NCBI GenBank assembly: GCA_947469885.1
Contig: CANIQT010000001.1
Span: 124,001 to 188,000, forward strand
Origin: Bacteroidota bacterium
GTDB lineage: Bacteria; Bacteroidota; Bacteroidia; 2-12-FULL-35-15
DNA: 64,000 nucleotides
Direction: 5' to 3'
Shown here: positions 24,906 through 33,660 of the stretch, piece after piece
How positions within the stretch are numbered: position 1 is the first letter of the stretch
Layout of the letters: every line of letters begins with the position of its first letter
Made by a program: the position numbers and the translations under genes
The notes under the pieces: generated by a model
Seen by the model: the letters and a program-made list of their open reading frames with translations, nothing else
What the model was told of the DNA's origin: nothing
Databases searched by the model: none

Positions 24906-25769
24906 TTATTGTTTTGCTAAATTTTGTAAATATACACCATACCCACTTTTTACTAATGGGGTTGCAAGTATAAGCAATTGTTCTTTATTAATGTAACCCA
25001 TTCGATAAGCAACTTCTTCTATACAACCAATTCTCAATCCCTGTCGCTCTTCTATCACTTGTACAAATTGTCCTGCTTGGGTGAGCGATGCAAATGTGCC
25101 GGTGTCTAACCATGCAGTTCCTCTATCCAAAATGGCTACTTTTAATTTTCCTTGTTGCAAATAATATTTGTTTACATCCGTAATTTCATATTCTCCTCTG
25201 GGGCTTGGCTTTAATGTTTTTGCAACATTTACCACACTGTTATCATAAAAATATAATCCGGGCACTGCATAATTTGATTTGGGGTGAGTTGGTTTTTCTT
25301 CAATTGAAATTGCATTTTCGTTTTTATCAAACTCCACTACTCCATAACGCTCCGGGTCCGAAACGTGATAAGCAAACACCACTCCTCCTTCGGGGTTTTG
25401 ATGTTGCTGCAAAAGTCTTCCTAAACCTGCACCATAAAAAATATTATCGCCAAGTACCAACGCTACTTTATCCTTACCAATAAATTTTTCTCCAATTACA
25501 AATGCCTGTGCCAGTCCGTTTGGAATTTCCTGAACAGCATAACTAAACTTACATCCAAGAGATGTTCCATCACCTAACAACCGTTCAAAGTTTGGTAAAT
25601 CGTGTGGTGTAGAAATAATAAGTATCTCCGAAATACCAGCCATCATTAACACAGAAAGCGGATAATAAATCATTGGTTTATCGTACACCGGCATCAACTG
25701 CTTACTCACAGCAAGTGTCAACGGATGCAGTCGTGTGCCGGAGCCTCCGGCTAAAATAATTCCTTTCAT
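24906..25769 (-). CDS. rfbA: Glucose-1-phosphate thymidylyltransferase
   Basis: 287 residues. It makes dTDP-glucose from glucose-1-phosphate and dTTP, the entry to dTDP-rhamnose and other surface sugars. The signature [18 protein letters not shown], then [20 protein letters not shown], the metal-binding [13 protein letters not shown] and the end motif [19 protein letters not shown] are all present. It is the first gene of a tight minus-strand run. rfbB, rfbC and rfbD are not in the window. Confidence 0.95.
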   Translation of the reverse strand: MKGIILAGGSGTRLHPLTLAVSKQLMPVYDKPMIYYPLSVLMMAGISEILIISTPHDLPNFERLLGDGTSLGCKFSYAVQEIPNGLAQAFVIGEKFIGKDKVALVLGDNIFYGAGLGRLLQQHQNPEGGVVFAYHVSDPERYGVVEFDKNENAISIEEKPTHPKSNYAVPGLYFYDNSVVNVAKTLKPSPRGEYEITDVNKYYLQQGKLKVAILDRGTAWLDTGTFASLTQAGQFVQVIEERQGLRIGCIEEVAYRMGYINKEQLLILATPLVKSGYGVYLQNLAKQ

Positions 25770-25828
25770 CTTATTTGTTCATTAGTCATTGGTACATTAG
25801 TAAATCGGCACATCAATAAATTGGTACA

Positions 25829-28249
25829 TCATTTTTCTTCAATTTCCAACTCATCCAAATCAATGTCTTCTTCTTCATCATACACTTCAATTAAAGGTTC
25901 TGCCAGAAATGCTTTTGTGGTTAAACGTTTTTCTAATGATAAAAGAAAACACGGCAACAAAACAAGATTGGAACAATAAGCCAAAAGTAAAGTCACCGAA
26001 ATTAAAATACCCAATGCGGCTGTTCCTCCAAAACTGGAAGCAGTAAAAATTCCGAAACCGCAGAATAAAATAATAGCAGTATAAATCATACTTACCCCTG
26101 TTTCTTTTATTGCTAGCGAAACTGTTTTTGAAATACTGCCCTGATGATTTTTTAATTCCTGGCGATATTTTGTTAAGAAATACATCGTTCCGTCAGATGA
26201 AATTCCGAAGGCAATACTGAAAATTAAAATTGTAGATGGTTTCAAATGGATATCAAAAAAGCCCATCAAACCTGCAGTGATGACAAGAGGAACAAGACTA
26301 GGAATAACTGAAATCAACACCATTCTGGGCGACATAAATAAAGTGAACATCACTATTGCAATTAAAATGATGGCAAGCAACACACTCTCCAATAAATTCT
26401 CTACCAAAAAAGTATTTCCTTTCAGGAACATTAAACTATTACCTGTAATCACTACTTTGTAATTTTTATCTGCAGTTAACCATTTATTGGTTTCGTAATC
26501 GAAATTAAATACACTGTCAATGCGGGGTTTCAGGGTATCCACCAATCCCTTCATTCTAATAGAACCTACATCTTTCATCTGTATGCTCACACGGGTATAT
26601 TGTTTGGTGCTGTCAATAAATGCTACAAACTGGTTTCCTTTCCCTTTTAAATTATTTCCTGTAAAATCCGCCAACTTTTGCAAATCCATTGCTCCCGGCA
26701 ATCGGTATGCTTTTGGTTTTCCTTCGTTAAATGCCTGATTAAAAAATTTAATTCCTTCAACCACCGACACTGCTCTCGAAAATTCAGGGTATTGCAAAAA
26801 TAGTTTTTGCAATTTATTTATTTTATAAAGTGTGCGACCTCCATCTGCAAACACTCCGTTTGGTTTTTTAGTATCAATGCTTATTTCGAACGGCAATACG
26901 CCATGATAATCTTTTTCAAAATATTTTAAATCCAACAGCACAGGGTCTTTCTTTGGCAAATCATCAACAACATACCCTAATGGTAATATTTGTGTGATAC
27001 CATAAACAGAAATTAAAACAATTACAATAACAATAATATATATACGTGGGCGATAATGATGAACCCAAAAATCTATCTTGGTTAATATTTTAGTGGTTCC
27101 TTTTCCTTGCAAATGTTTTGTATGTTTTGCTGTAGGTGGTGGCAAAAAACTAAACACAATTGGCACCAGCATCATTGATATGACATAGGTAAAAATAACA
27201 CTGATAGAAGAGATGATTCCGAATTCAAATAGCAATGTACTGTCGGTGGAGCAAAACACAGCAAAACCAATAGAGGTAGTAACATTTGCCAGAAACAAAG
27301 ACACTCCAACTTTTTCGATGGAGCGCGAAAGTGCTTTCATCTGATTGCCATGCAAGCGGTATTCTGTATGGTATTTATTCAACAGCATAATGCAGTTAGG
27401 AACACCAATAACAATGAGCAAAGGAGGAATTAAGCCGGTTAACACCGAAATCTGGTAACCAAAAACAACCAAAATACCAACCGACCAAATTACTCCCACA
27501 AACACAACTGCCAGCGAAAACACAACAGGAAGTACCGATTTAAAAAACACAAATAAAATAATTCCCGTTACTATAAAAGCAAGAATCATAAACAACGACA
27601 TCTCATCTTTTATTTTTCGTGCAACTGCTGTTCTGATGTAAGGCATACCCGAATAATGCACCTCTGCATGCGACAGGGCAATAAATTTTTCAACCTCTGT
27701 TTTTATTGCATCCACAATATCCAGCCTGTTTTTTGTGTTTAGTTTTTTATTGTCGAAGGTAATTAACATGCCTGTTGCATGTGCCGAATCGTTATACACA
27801 ATATCTCTATAGAAAGGGAGATTTGCAATTACCTTTCGCAAACTATCCACCTCGGCTTGTGTTTTCGGGCGTTGCGAAATGATGGGTTTATCTTCAAAAG
27901 TAGAATCGTTTTTAATAATGGTATGAAGTCGCGCCACTGAAACCACATTTTTCACACCTGGCAAATCCTTCAAGGCATTCCCCAAATCGTACCATTGGTT
28001 GAACCTTTCTAGTTGATACAACCCTTCATCACTGATGCCAAGCACCATCACACTACCATCCTGACCAAACCGTTTTTTAAATTCACGGTATTCAATATAC
28101 GTAGTATCGTGGTCGGGCAATAGTTTAGGATTTTCGTAAGTAATCTCAGCTTTGTAAGCAAAATAACCCAAGCCAATAGTAAAAACCCCGAGAACAATAA
28201 TAATTGCTATCCGGTTACGTAAAATAAAACGTGCTATGGCTGCCCACAT
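25829..28249 (-). CDS. RND/MMPL family transporter
   Basis: 806 residues with about 12 membrane segments in two similar halves: one segment near the N-terminus, a periplasmic loop of about 190 residues, then five segments; this is repeated from about residue 410. This is the HpnN/MMPL branch of the RND superfamily, which moves lipids or hydrophobic molecules using the proton gradient. Characteristic stretches include SVLTGLIPPLLIVIGVPNCI and STILIFSIAFGISSDGTMYF, both equivalents of the conserved membrane helix 4/10. The tail is very acidic (YDEEEDIDLDELEIEEK). The substrate is unknown. Confidence 0.88.
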   Translation of the reverse strand: MWAAIARFILRNRIAIIIVLGVFTIGLGYFAYKAEITYENPKLLPDHDTTYIEYREFKKRFGQDGSVMVLGISDEGLYQLERFNQWYDLGNALKDLPGVKNVVSVARLHTIIKNDSTFEDKPIISQRPKTQAEVDSLRKVIANLPFYRDIVYNDSAHATGMLITFDNKKLNTKNRLDIVDAIKTEVEKFIALSHAEVHYSGMPYIRTAVARKIKDEMSLFMILAFIVTGIILFVFFKSVLPVVFSLAVVFVGVIWSVGILVVFGYQISVLTGLIPPLLIVIGVPNCIMLLNKYHTEYRLHGNQMKALSRSIEKVGVSLFLANVTTSIGFAVFCSTDSTLLFEFGIISSISVIFTYVISMMLVPIVFSFLPPPTAKHTKHLQGKGTTKILTKIDFWVHHYRPRIYIIVIVIVLISVYGITQILPLGYVVDDLPKKDPVLLDLKYFEKDYHGVLPFEISIDTKKPNGVFADGGRTLYKINKLQKLFLQYPEFSRAVSVVEGIKFFNQAFNEGKPKAYRLPGAMDLQKLADFTGNNLKGKGNQFVAFIDSTKQYTRVSIQMKDVGSIRMKGLVDTLKPRIDSVFNFDYETNKWLTADKNYKVVITGNSLMFLKGNTFLVENLLESVLLAIILIAIVMFTLFMSPRMVLISVIPSLVPLVITAGLMGFFDIHLKPSTILIFSIAFGISSDGTMYFLTKYRQELKNHQGSISKTVSLAIKETGVSMIYTAIILFCGFGIFTASSFGGTAALGILISVTLLLAYCSNLVLLPCFLLSLEKRLTTKAFLAEPLIEVYDEEEDIDLDELEIEEK

Positions 28250-28252
28250 TTG

Positions 28253-28441
28253 GTTGTTGGTTGTTTATTGTTTGATGTAAGTAAATTGTTTGTAAAAACA
28301 CTTACAAATAAAAGCTATTCACTATTTCAAAGTCTGCGAAATTAGTCATAATAATAATACGGACAAAAACCCAAAATCCAAAACCGAAAATCCAAAATCT
28401 TTTAACTACTTTTATCACCTCAAATTAATACATCATTCATT
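28253..28441. other. Divergent spacer with word-like repeats
   Basis: Between the divergent MMPL and universal-stress genes. It holds TTGGTTGTTGGTTG words at 28252-28268 (the type found inverted inside truB and dnaX) and CCAAAATCCAAAACCGAAAA words near 28370-28400. TACTTTTA at about 28407 is a weak -7 match for the stress gene. Nothing else is seen. Confidence 0.5.
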
Positions 28442-29266
28442 ATGAAAAACATCATTGTACCAACCGATTTTTCTGACCCATCCATAAACGCAGCATCATA
28501 CGCCATTCAACTTGCAAAACAAACAGGAGGCAAAGTCACGTTTATCCATGTATACCCAATGCCCACTGTGGCTACCGAAATGCCTGTACTACTTTCTTCT
28601 TTCGATGAAGTAGAGCACAGCAGCATGAGTTTTCTGAAAGAAATGGCGCACACTCTGCGCACCAAATTTAATTACGAACCAACCATCGAATGCTTGGTTG
28701 CCCCTGGCTTTCTTCTCGAAACACTGAAAGACGCTGTAAAAGAAAGAAATATTGATTTAATAATAATGGGAATAACAGGTGCAGGTGCGCTTTCCGAGCG
28801 GCTTATCGGTAGCAATGCAACGGTGACTATTAAACACATCAATTGCACTACTCTTGTCGTACCAGCTCAGGCACACTTTAAACCTATCACCACCATTGCC
28901 TTTGCAACCGATTTCGATAAAGTAGAACACAGCATTGCGATTACAGAAATCAAAAACATCTGCAACACATTCAACTCCAAACTCCGAATTATAAACGTTA
29001 TCCATCCACATCAAATTTTAGCAGTTGACAAAGCAGTTAGCGGACTTCGGTTAGATATTATTTTTGAAGGAATTGACCACTCCATTCATTTGCCCGAAGG
29101 CGACTTAGTAACAGCAATCAACAAAGTGGTGGACGAACAAAAAGCAGATTTACTAGTAATGATACCTCGCAAACATGCTATATTTGCCGATATGCTCACC
29201 GAGCGACACACTAAGAAAATGGCTTTCCATACACATGTTCCTTTACTCACTATTCATGATCAATAG
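28442..29266 (+). CDS. Universal stress protein, two tandem Usp domains
   Basis: 274 residues, cytoplasmic. Usp domain 1 covers residues about 1-140 (NIIVPTDFSDPSINAASYAI ... IIMGITGAGALSERLIGSNA), including the ATP-type G-x2-G-x9-G-S loop. Usp domain 2 (about 145-274) is more diverged (TIAFATDFDKVEHSIAITEI) and lacks a clear glycine loop. Such tandem forms are common in Bacteroidota; the role is stress response but not defined. It is alone on the plus strand with minus-strand neighbours. Confidence 0.93.
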   Translation: MKNIIVPTDFSDPSINAASYAIQLAKQTGGKVTFIHVYPMPTVATEMPVLLSSFDEVEHSSMSFLKEMAHTLRTKFNYEPTIECLVAPGFLLETLKDAVKERNIDLIIMGITGAGALSERLIGSNATVTIKHINCTTLVVPAQAHFKPITTIAFATDFDKVEHSIAITEIKNICNTFNSKLRIINVIHPHQILAVDKAVSGLRLDIIFEGIDHSIHLPEGDLVTAINKVVDEQKADLLVMIPRKHAIFADMLTERHTKKMAFHTHVPLLTIHDQ

Positions 29267-29365
29267 TTATTTTCCTTGGTCACTTTTATAAACTACTACT
29301 AGCTATGCTCGAGGTGATAGATATTATAAATGTGTTAAGAAAGAAGTTTTAGAGAAGGAGAAAAA

Positions 29366-29986
29366 CTATTTATAATCCTCCACTAAAAATTGTTTGTTGC
29401 AAAAGGGGTATTCGTACTCCACTTGATTAGAGGCCACAATAATCAGACGGTCTTTGCTGTAATCAGTTACAAGTTGCTGATACCAATCAATTGCTTTTTT
29501 ATCAAGGTTAGAGGCAGGCTCATCCAAAAGCAATGCTGGAGTATCGCACAACACAGCTAATGCAAGGCGAATCCGTTGTTTCATGCCGGATGAGAAATAT
29601 TTTAATTGTTTGTGTTTTGCATTTTCAAGCCCTGTGATTTTCACAATTTCATCGTTAGTTAGTCCTTCAAAAAAAGGTTTGAACTTTGCCTGAAATTCGA
29701 TTGACTCAATTAATGTAAACTCTTCGAATAATTCTAGATAAGGAGAAGCGAAACTTACGCATCGGAAAAAACTTTCTTCGTCCATATTTACAAATCCGAT
29801 TTCAAAACTCAATTCTCCTTCAGAAGGAATCATACTTCCTGCAATTACCTGAAGAAGGGTGCTTTTACCAGAACCATTGGCTCCTAATATTACATACTTA
29901 TCTTTATCAGTAAAAATATAATTTACATTACGAAATATCCATTCGTAATTATACCTTTTACCTATATTATCTAATTTGATGTTCAT
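29366..29986 (-). CDS. ABC transporter ATP-binding protein
   Basis: 206 residues, a single small ABC ATPase. Walker A is GANGSGKST, the signature is YFSSGMKQRIRLALAVL and Walker B is PALLLDEPASNLD. The length is short for the family. No permease gene is adjacent, so its partner must lie elsewhere. It follows the lpxA terminator and so has its own or read-through expression. The short MNIKLDNIGKRYNYEWIFRN start and the missing membrane part resemble export ATPases of the CcmA/YhaQ kind, but this is only a guess. Confidence 0.87.
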   Translation of the reverse strand: MNIKLDNIGKRYNYEWIFRNVNYIFTDKDKYVILGANGSGKSTLLQVIAGSMIPSEGELSFEIGFVNMDEESFFRCVSFASPYLELFEEFTLIESIEFQAKFKPFFEGLTNDEIVKITGLENAKHKQLKYFSSGMKQRIRLALAVLCDTPALLLDEPASNLDKKAIDWYQQLVTDYSKDRLIIVASNQVEYEYPFCNKQFLVEDYK

Positions 29987-29990
29987 TTAT

Positions 29991-30023
29991 TAAAAATAAA
30001 AAAAGTGTGTTTGTCACACACTT
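29991..30023 (-). terminator. Intrinsic terminator after lpxA
   Basis: AAGTGTGT (30003-30010) and ACACACTT (30016-30023) make an 8-bp stem with a 5-nt loop. On the minus strand the stem is followed by a T-rich run (29991-30004 read as T). It lies 35 bases after the lpxA stop, the right place to end the lpxC-fabZ/lpxA transcript. Confidence 0.75.
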
Positions 30024-30057
30024 AAATTCATAATTCATAACTTATAATTAATATTTT

Positions 30058-30831
30058 TCACGAAATTCCTCTCATAATTCCATCTTTTGAATCGCGAATG
30101 AAATTAAGTATTTGCTCTTTTTCATTTGATGCGGGTGCTTCATGTTCAATAATGGCAAGAGCATTTGTAACATTGTGTCCTTTAATATACAGTGTTCTGT
30201 AAATATCTTCAATCTCCAAAACACGTTCATTACTAAAACCTCTTCTTCTTAATCCGACCGAATTAATTCCAATGTATTGTAATGGTTCACGAGCAGCTTT
30301 GGTAAAGGGAGGAACGTTTTTACGAACCAAAGAGCCACCAGTAATAAATGCATGTGCTCCTATGGTTACAAATTGCTGAACGGCTACAAGTCCTTCGAGT
30401 ATGGTGTAATCTTCAATGGTTACATGCCCGGCAAGATTAACACTGTTGGCAATGATTACATTGTTGCCAATGATGCAATCGTGAGCAACATGAACATACG
30501 CCATGAGTAAACAATTGCTTCCAAGTGCTGTTTTCATTTTATCAGTTGTGCCTCTATTAATAGTAACACATTCGCGAATGGTAGTGTTATCGCCTATCTC
30601 CACTGTTGTTTCTTCACCACTGAATTTCAAATCTTGTGGGATTGCTGAAATAACAGATCCCGGAAATATGCGGCAATTTTTTCCAATCCTTGCTCCAGGA
30701 AAAATAGTTACGTTAGGTCCGATCCAAGTACCATCACCAATTTCAACGTTTTCATAAACCGTTGAAAATGGTTCAATTTTTACGTTTTCGCCTATTTTAG
30801 CTTTAGGATGTATGTACGAGAGTGGGTTCAT
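30058..30831 (-). CDS. lpxA: UDP-N-acetylglucosamine acyltransferase
   Basis: 257 residues. LpxA adds a 3-hydroxyacyl chain to UDP-GlcNAc, the first step of lipid A synthesis. The N-terminal two thirds are hexapeptide repeats (IGENVKIEPFSTVYENVEIG, IGPNVTIFPGARIGKNCRIF) forming a left-handed beta-helix. The catalytic His lies in MAYVHVAHDCIIGNNVIIAN, and the C-terminal helical part is present. It overlaps the end of lpxC-fabZ by 29 bases, so translation is coupled. Confidence 0.95.
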   Translation of the reverse strand: MNPLSYIHPKAKIGENVKIEPFSTVYENVEIGDGTWIGPNVTIFPGARIGKNCRIFPGSVISAIPQDLKFSGEETTVEIGDNTTIRECVTINRGTTDKMKTALGSNCLLMAYVHVAHDCIIGNNVIIANSVNLAGHVTIEDYTILEGLVAVQQFVTIGAHAFITGGSLVRKNVPPFTKAAREPLQYIGINSVGLRRRGFSNERVLEIEDIYRTLYIKGHNVTNALAIIEHEAPASNEKEQILNFIRDSKDGIMRGIS

Positions 30832-32221
30832 TATTTTTTACTTTTACAATTTGTGCCATCATTTCGGCTTCCATTACCGGTTTATTATTTACATAAGCTA
30901 TCCCTTTCATGTGGCAGATTCCTCTGCGGATAGGTGTAACCAACTTTAAATCAAAAACTACGGAATCGCCTGGTATTACCTGACTTCTGAACTTTACTCC
31001 ATCAATCTTCATAAAGAAAGTAAGATAATTTTCTGGGTCAGGGACAGTTTTTAAAATTAATATACCTCCTGTTTGTGCCATTGCTTCAATTAATAAAACA
31101 CCTGGCATTACAGGATTTTCAGGAAAATGTCCTTTAAAGAATTCTTCATTCATCGTTACATTCTTCACGCCAATAACAGATTCAGGTGTTATCTCAATTA
31201 TTTTATCTATTAATAAAAAAGGCTGGCGGTGAGGCAAAAGTTTTTGAATGTCGTAAATATTGAGTACTGAGGGTTTGTTTAAATCAAATGTTGGGTTTCT
31301 TCTTTTCTTTGATTTAATTAACTCTTTTATCTTTTTTGCAAAAGCAACATTACCCGCATGACCTGGGCGAGCAGCCAGAATGTGCATTTTTAAAGGCATA
31401 CCCACCAAAGCTAAATCTCCAACAATATCTAAAAGTTTATGACGGGCGGGCTCGTTAAAGAAATGCAATTCTGTATTGTTTAAAATTCCTTTTCCTTTTA
31501 TTTCCACATCCTCGCGATGAAACACTTTTTGTAAATGTGCAATTTGTTCTTTCGAAACTTCTTTAGCAACAAGCACGATTGCATTGTTCAAGTCACCACC
31601 TTTTATTAAGTTGTTTGCAAGCAATGCTTCCAACTCGTGCAGAAACACGAAGGTTCTGCACATGGCAATTTCGGTTTTAAATTCACCTACATTATATATG
31701 TGAGCATGCTGGGTACCCAAGACATCTGAATTATAATCCACCATAACTGTTACTCTGAACTCATCTTGTGGAACAGCAAGCATCTCCACATTTTTTACTT
31801 TATCTTCAAACGTAAGGTTTTCGGTCAATTCAAAATAAATTCGTTCTGCATCTTGTTCCACTATTTCTGCTTGTTGCAATACTTTTACAAAAGGCATTGA
31901 ACTACCATCCATTATTGGCATTTCGGGACCATCGAGTTGAATCAAACAATTATCAATTTCCATACCTACCAATGCAGCAAGTACGTGTTCTGTGGTGTGC
32001 ACACGGGCACCATTTTGCTCTAAGGTGGTACCGCGCGAAGTATCCACTACATTATCTACATCGGCATCAATGATGGGATTGTCGGGCAAATCTACACGTT
32101 GAAATTTATATCCGTGGTTTTCTGGAGCAGGAACAAATGTTAGGTTTACCTGCTTGCCTGTGTGTAAACCAACACCCGAAACAGATACAGGATGTTTTAT
32201 GGTTTGTTGTTTAACATTCAT
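30803..32221 (-). CDS. lpxC: Fused LpxC deacetylase / FabZ dehydratase
   Basis: 472 residues with two enzymes in one chain. LpxC (about 1-300) removes the acetyl group from UDP-3-O-acyl-GlcNAc, the committed step of lipid A synthesis; its zinc ligands are in VHTTEHVLAALVG and in RHKLLDIVGDLALVG. FabZ (about 320-465) dehydrates 3-hydroxyacyl-ACP, shown by LPHRQPFLLIDKI, KGHFPENPVMPGVLLIEAMA and QTGG. This fusion is characteristic of Bacteroidota and ties lipid A flux to fatty acid synthesis, since both enzymes use the same 3-hydroxyacyl pool. lpxA follows with an overlap. Confidence 0.96.
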   Translation of the reverse strand: MNVKQQTIKHPVSVSGVGLHTGKQVNLTFVPAPENHGYKFQRVDLPDNPIIDADVDNVVDTSRGTTLEQNGARVHTTEHVLAALVGMEIDNCLIQLDGPEMPIMDGSSMPFVKVLQQAEIVEQDAERIYFELTENLTFEDKVKNVEMLAVPQDEFRVTVMVDYNSDVLGTQHAHIYNVGEFKTEIAMCRTFVFLHELEALLANNLIKGGDLNNAIVLVAKEVSKEQIAHLQKVFHREDVEIKGKGILNNTELHFFNEPARHKLLDIVGDLALVGMPLKMHILAARPGHAGNVAFAKKIKELIKSKKRRNPTFDLNKPSVLNIYDIQKLLPHRQPFLLIDKIIEITPESVIGVKNVTMNEEFFKGHFPENPVMPGVLLIEAMAQTGGILILKTVPDPENYLTFFMKIDGVKFRSQVIPGDSVVFDLKLVTPIRRGICHMKGIAYVNNKPVMEAEMMAQIVKVKNNEPTLVHTS

Positions 32222-32294
32222 TTTTATTTTTTCTTTTAGTAAGTCTTGGTTTACTATTCATTCAATACCTAAAGTATTGATTAATTTAATGTTT

Positions 32295-32302
32295 CAAATT
32301 TA
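32295..32302 (-). promoter_or_regulatory. TAnnTTTG -7 box (TAAATTTG) for lpxC-fabZ
   Basis: Read on the minus strand, 32302-32295 is TAAATTTG, matching TAnnTTTG. It lies 74 bases upstream of the lpxC-fabZ ATG, implying a leader of about 65 nt. No clear -33 box was found. Confidence 0.4.
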
Positions 32303-32326
32303 TACAAATTATTTATACCACCGCTT

Positions 32327-33556
32327 TTATTTAGGATAACACAAATAATATTTGGTTACCGTTTTGGTGAGAGCATCAATGTTAAGTTGGTCAGAAGCAT
32401 CGGTAATATCCATTATTTTTCCATCCTTTGATAATATGTTTATTCTTATTTTATCAGCCCGATAAGCATCGTTGGTAATATCGCCAGTAAAAACAAAATA
32501 GTTAACTTCACTATCATTGAACTTAAAACGTTTTTTTATTTCTTCTTTTTTCTTTTTTATTATTTTGGGATTAAAGGATTGATTTTGCAATTCGACTTTA
32601 AATAATTTACGATTCACTAATTGTTTGCAAAGCATGGAAAGCACTTTATCTGTGTGACTCATCCATACTTTTACAGAGGTGGTAATATCGTTGTCGTCAA
32701 GGTCGGCAAACAAATCGAGCAGTTCGGGTTTATTTATAAAATCCTTTTCTGTGTATTTATTGTATAAGAATATTTTGAGTGAAGGGGTACAAAACAATTC
32801 TTCCTTTTTTTCTGCTAATTCTTTTGCGCGAGTTAGTATATTTACTAATAAAGATTCTGCACTGAGCACTGTTTTGTGCAGGTAAACCTGCCAGTACATT
32901 AATCTCCTCGCAATTATAAATTTCTCTATTGAATATATTCCTTTTGCTTCCACTGCCAGTTCATCATTTACCACATTTAGCATTTTGATTATTCTATCCG
33001 AACTTATTACTCCTTCGGAAACTCCCGTAAAAAAACTATCACGCATCAAGTAATCCAACCTATCCATATCTAATTGGGAGGATACTAACTGATGAAGAAA
33101 CTTTTTGGAATACTTATTCTGAAATATTTTTATTGCTAGCGTTAATTCGCCTTTGAACTCTTTATTGAGACGACTCATAAATAATTCAGAAAGTGTTTCG
33201 TGATGAATGTTGCTTACAATGCTATGTTCCAAAGCATGCGAAAATGGTCCGTGACCAATATCATGCAACAGAATAGCAATGGTAACTCCTTTGGCTTCTT
33301 GGTCAGTAATTTTATTTCCCTTAGAGCGCAACACATCAATTGCCTGGCTCATTAGGTGCATGGCTCCCATGGCGTGATGAAAGCGAGTGTGCAATGCACC
33401 TGGATAAACAAGGTTGGTTAATCCTAATTGTTTTATTCTGCGCAACCGCTGAAAATACCGGTGGTCTATTAGGTCGTAAATAATTTCGTAGGGCAAGGAA
33501 ACGAAACCATACACAGGGTCGTTAAATATTTTTAGTTTGTTTGAGTCGAATTTCAT
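32327..33556 (-). CDS. HD-domain phosphohydrolase (SAMHD1/dGTPase-like)
   Basis: 409 residues. The metal-binding HD motif is complete: HTRFHHAMGAMHLM, then ILLHDIGHGPFSHALEHSIV, and QLDMDRLDYLMRDSFFTGVS further on. This is the YwfO/SAMHD1-like group that hydrolyses (d)NTPs or related nucleotides. The N-terminus DPVYGFVSLP is typical for the group. The ATG at 33556 is used rather than a TTG three codons earlier. A -7 box ends only seven bases upstream of the ATG, so the mRNA may be leaderless. Confidence 0.9.
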   Translation of the reverse strand: MKFDSNKLKIFNDPVYGFVSLPYEIIYDLIDHRYFQRLRRIKQLGLTNLVYPGALHTRFHHAMGAMHLMSQAIDVLRSKGNKITDQEAKGVTIAILLHDIGHGPFSHALEHSIVSNIHHETLSELFMSRLNKEFKGELTLAIKIFQNKYSKKFLHQLVSSQLDMDRLDYLMRDSFFTGVSEGVISSDRIIKMLNVVNDELAVEAKGIYSIEKFIIARRLMYWQVYLHKTVLSAESLLVNILTRAKELAEKKEELFCTPSLKIFLYNKYTEKDFINKPELLDLFADLDDNDITTSVKVWMSHTDKVLSMLCKQLVNRKLFKVELQNQSFNPKIIKKKKEEIKKRFKFNDSEVNYFVFTGDITNDAYRADKIRINILSKDGKIMDITDASDQLNIDALTKTVTKYYLCYPK

Positions 33557-33562
33557 AGGGTG

Positions 33563-33570
33563 CAAAGATA
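33563..33570 (-). promoter_or_regulatory. TAnnTTTG -7 box (TATCTTTG) close to a start codon
   Basis: On the minus strand, 33570-33563 reads TATCTTTG, then CACCC and the ATG at 33556. With the usual 5-7 bases from box to start site, transcription would begin at or within one or two bases of the ATG. Confidence 0.5.
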
Positions 33571-33660
33571 ATTTATCTTTTTTTAACTATTGCCACACAA
33601 TAAAATCTAATTTCGCTTGTTAGTTATGTATTACTTTTATAACCTAATTTAAAATTAATT

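Noticed and set aside
29267..29365. Small gene or RNA between the stress protein and ABC ATPase genes
   Set aside because: Only 99 AT-rich bases between convergent genes, with no frame or strong hairpin.
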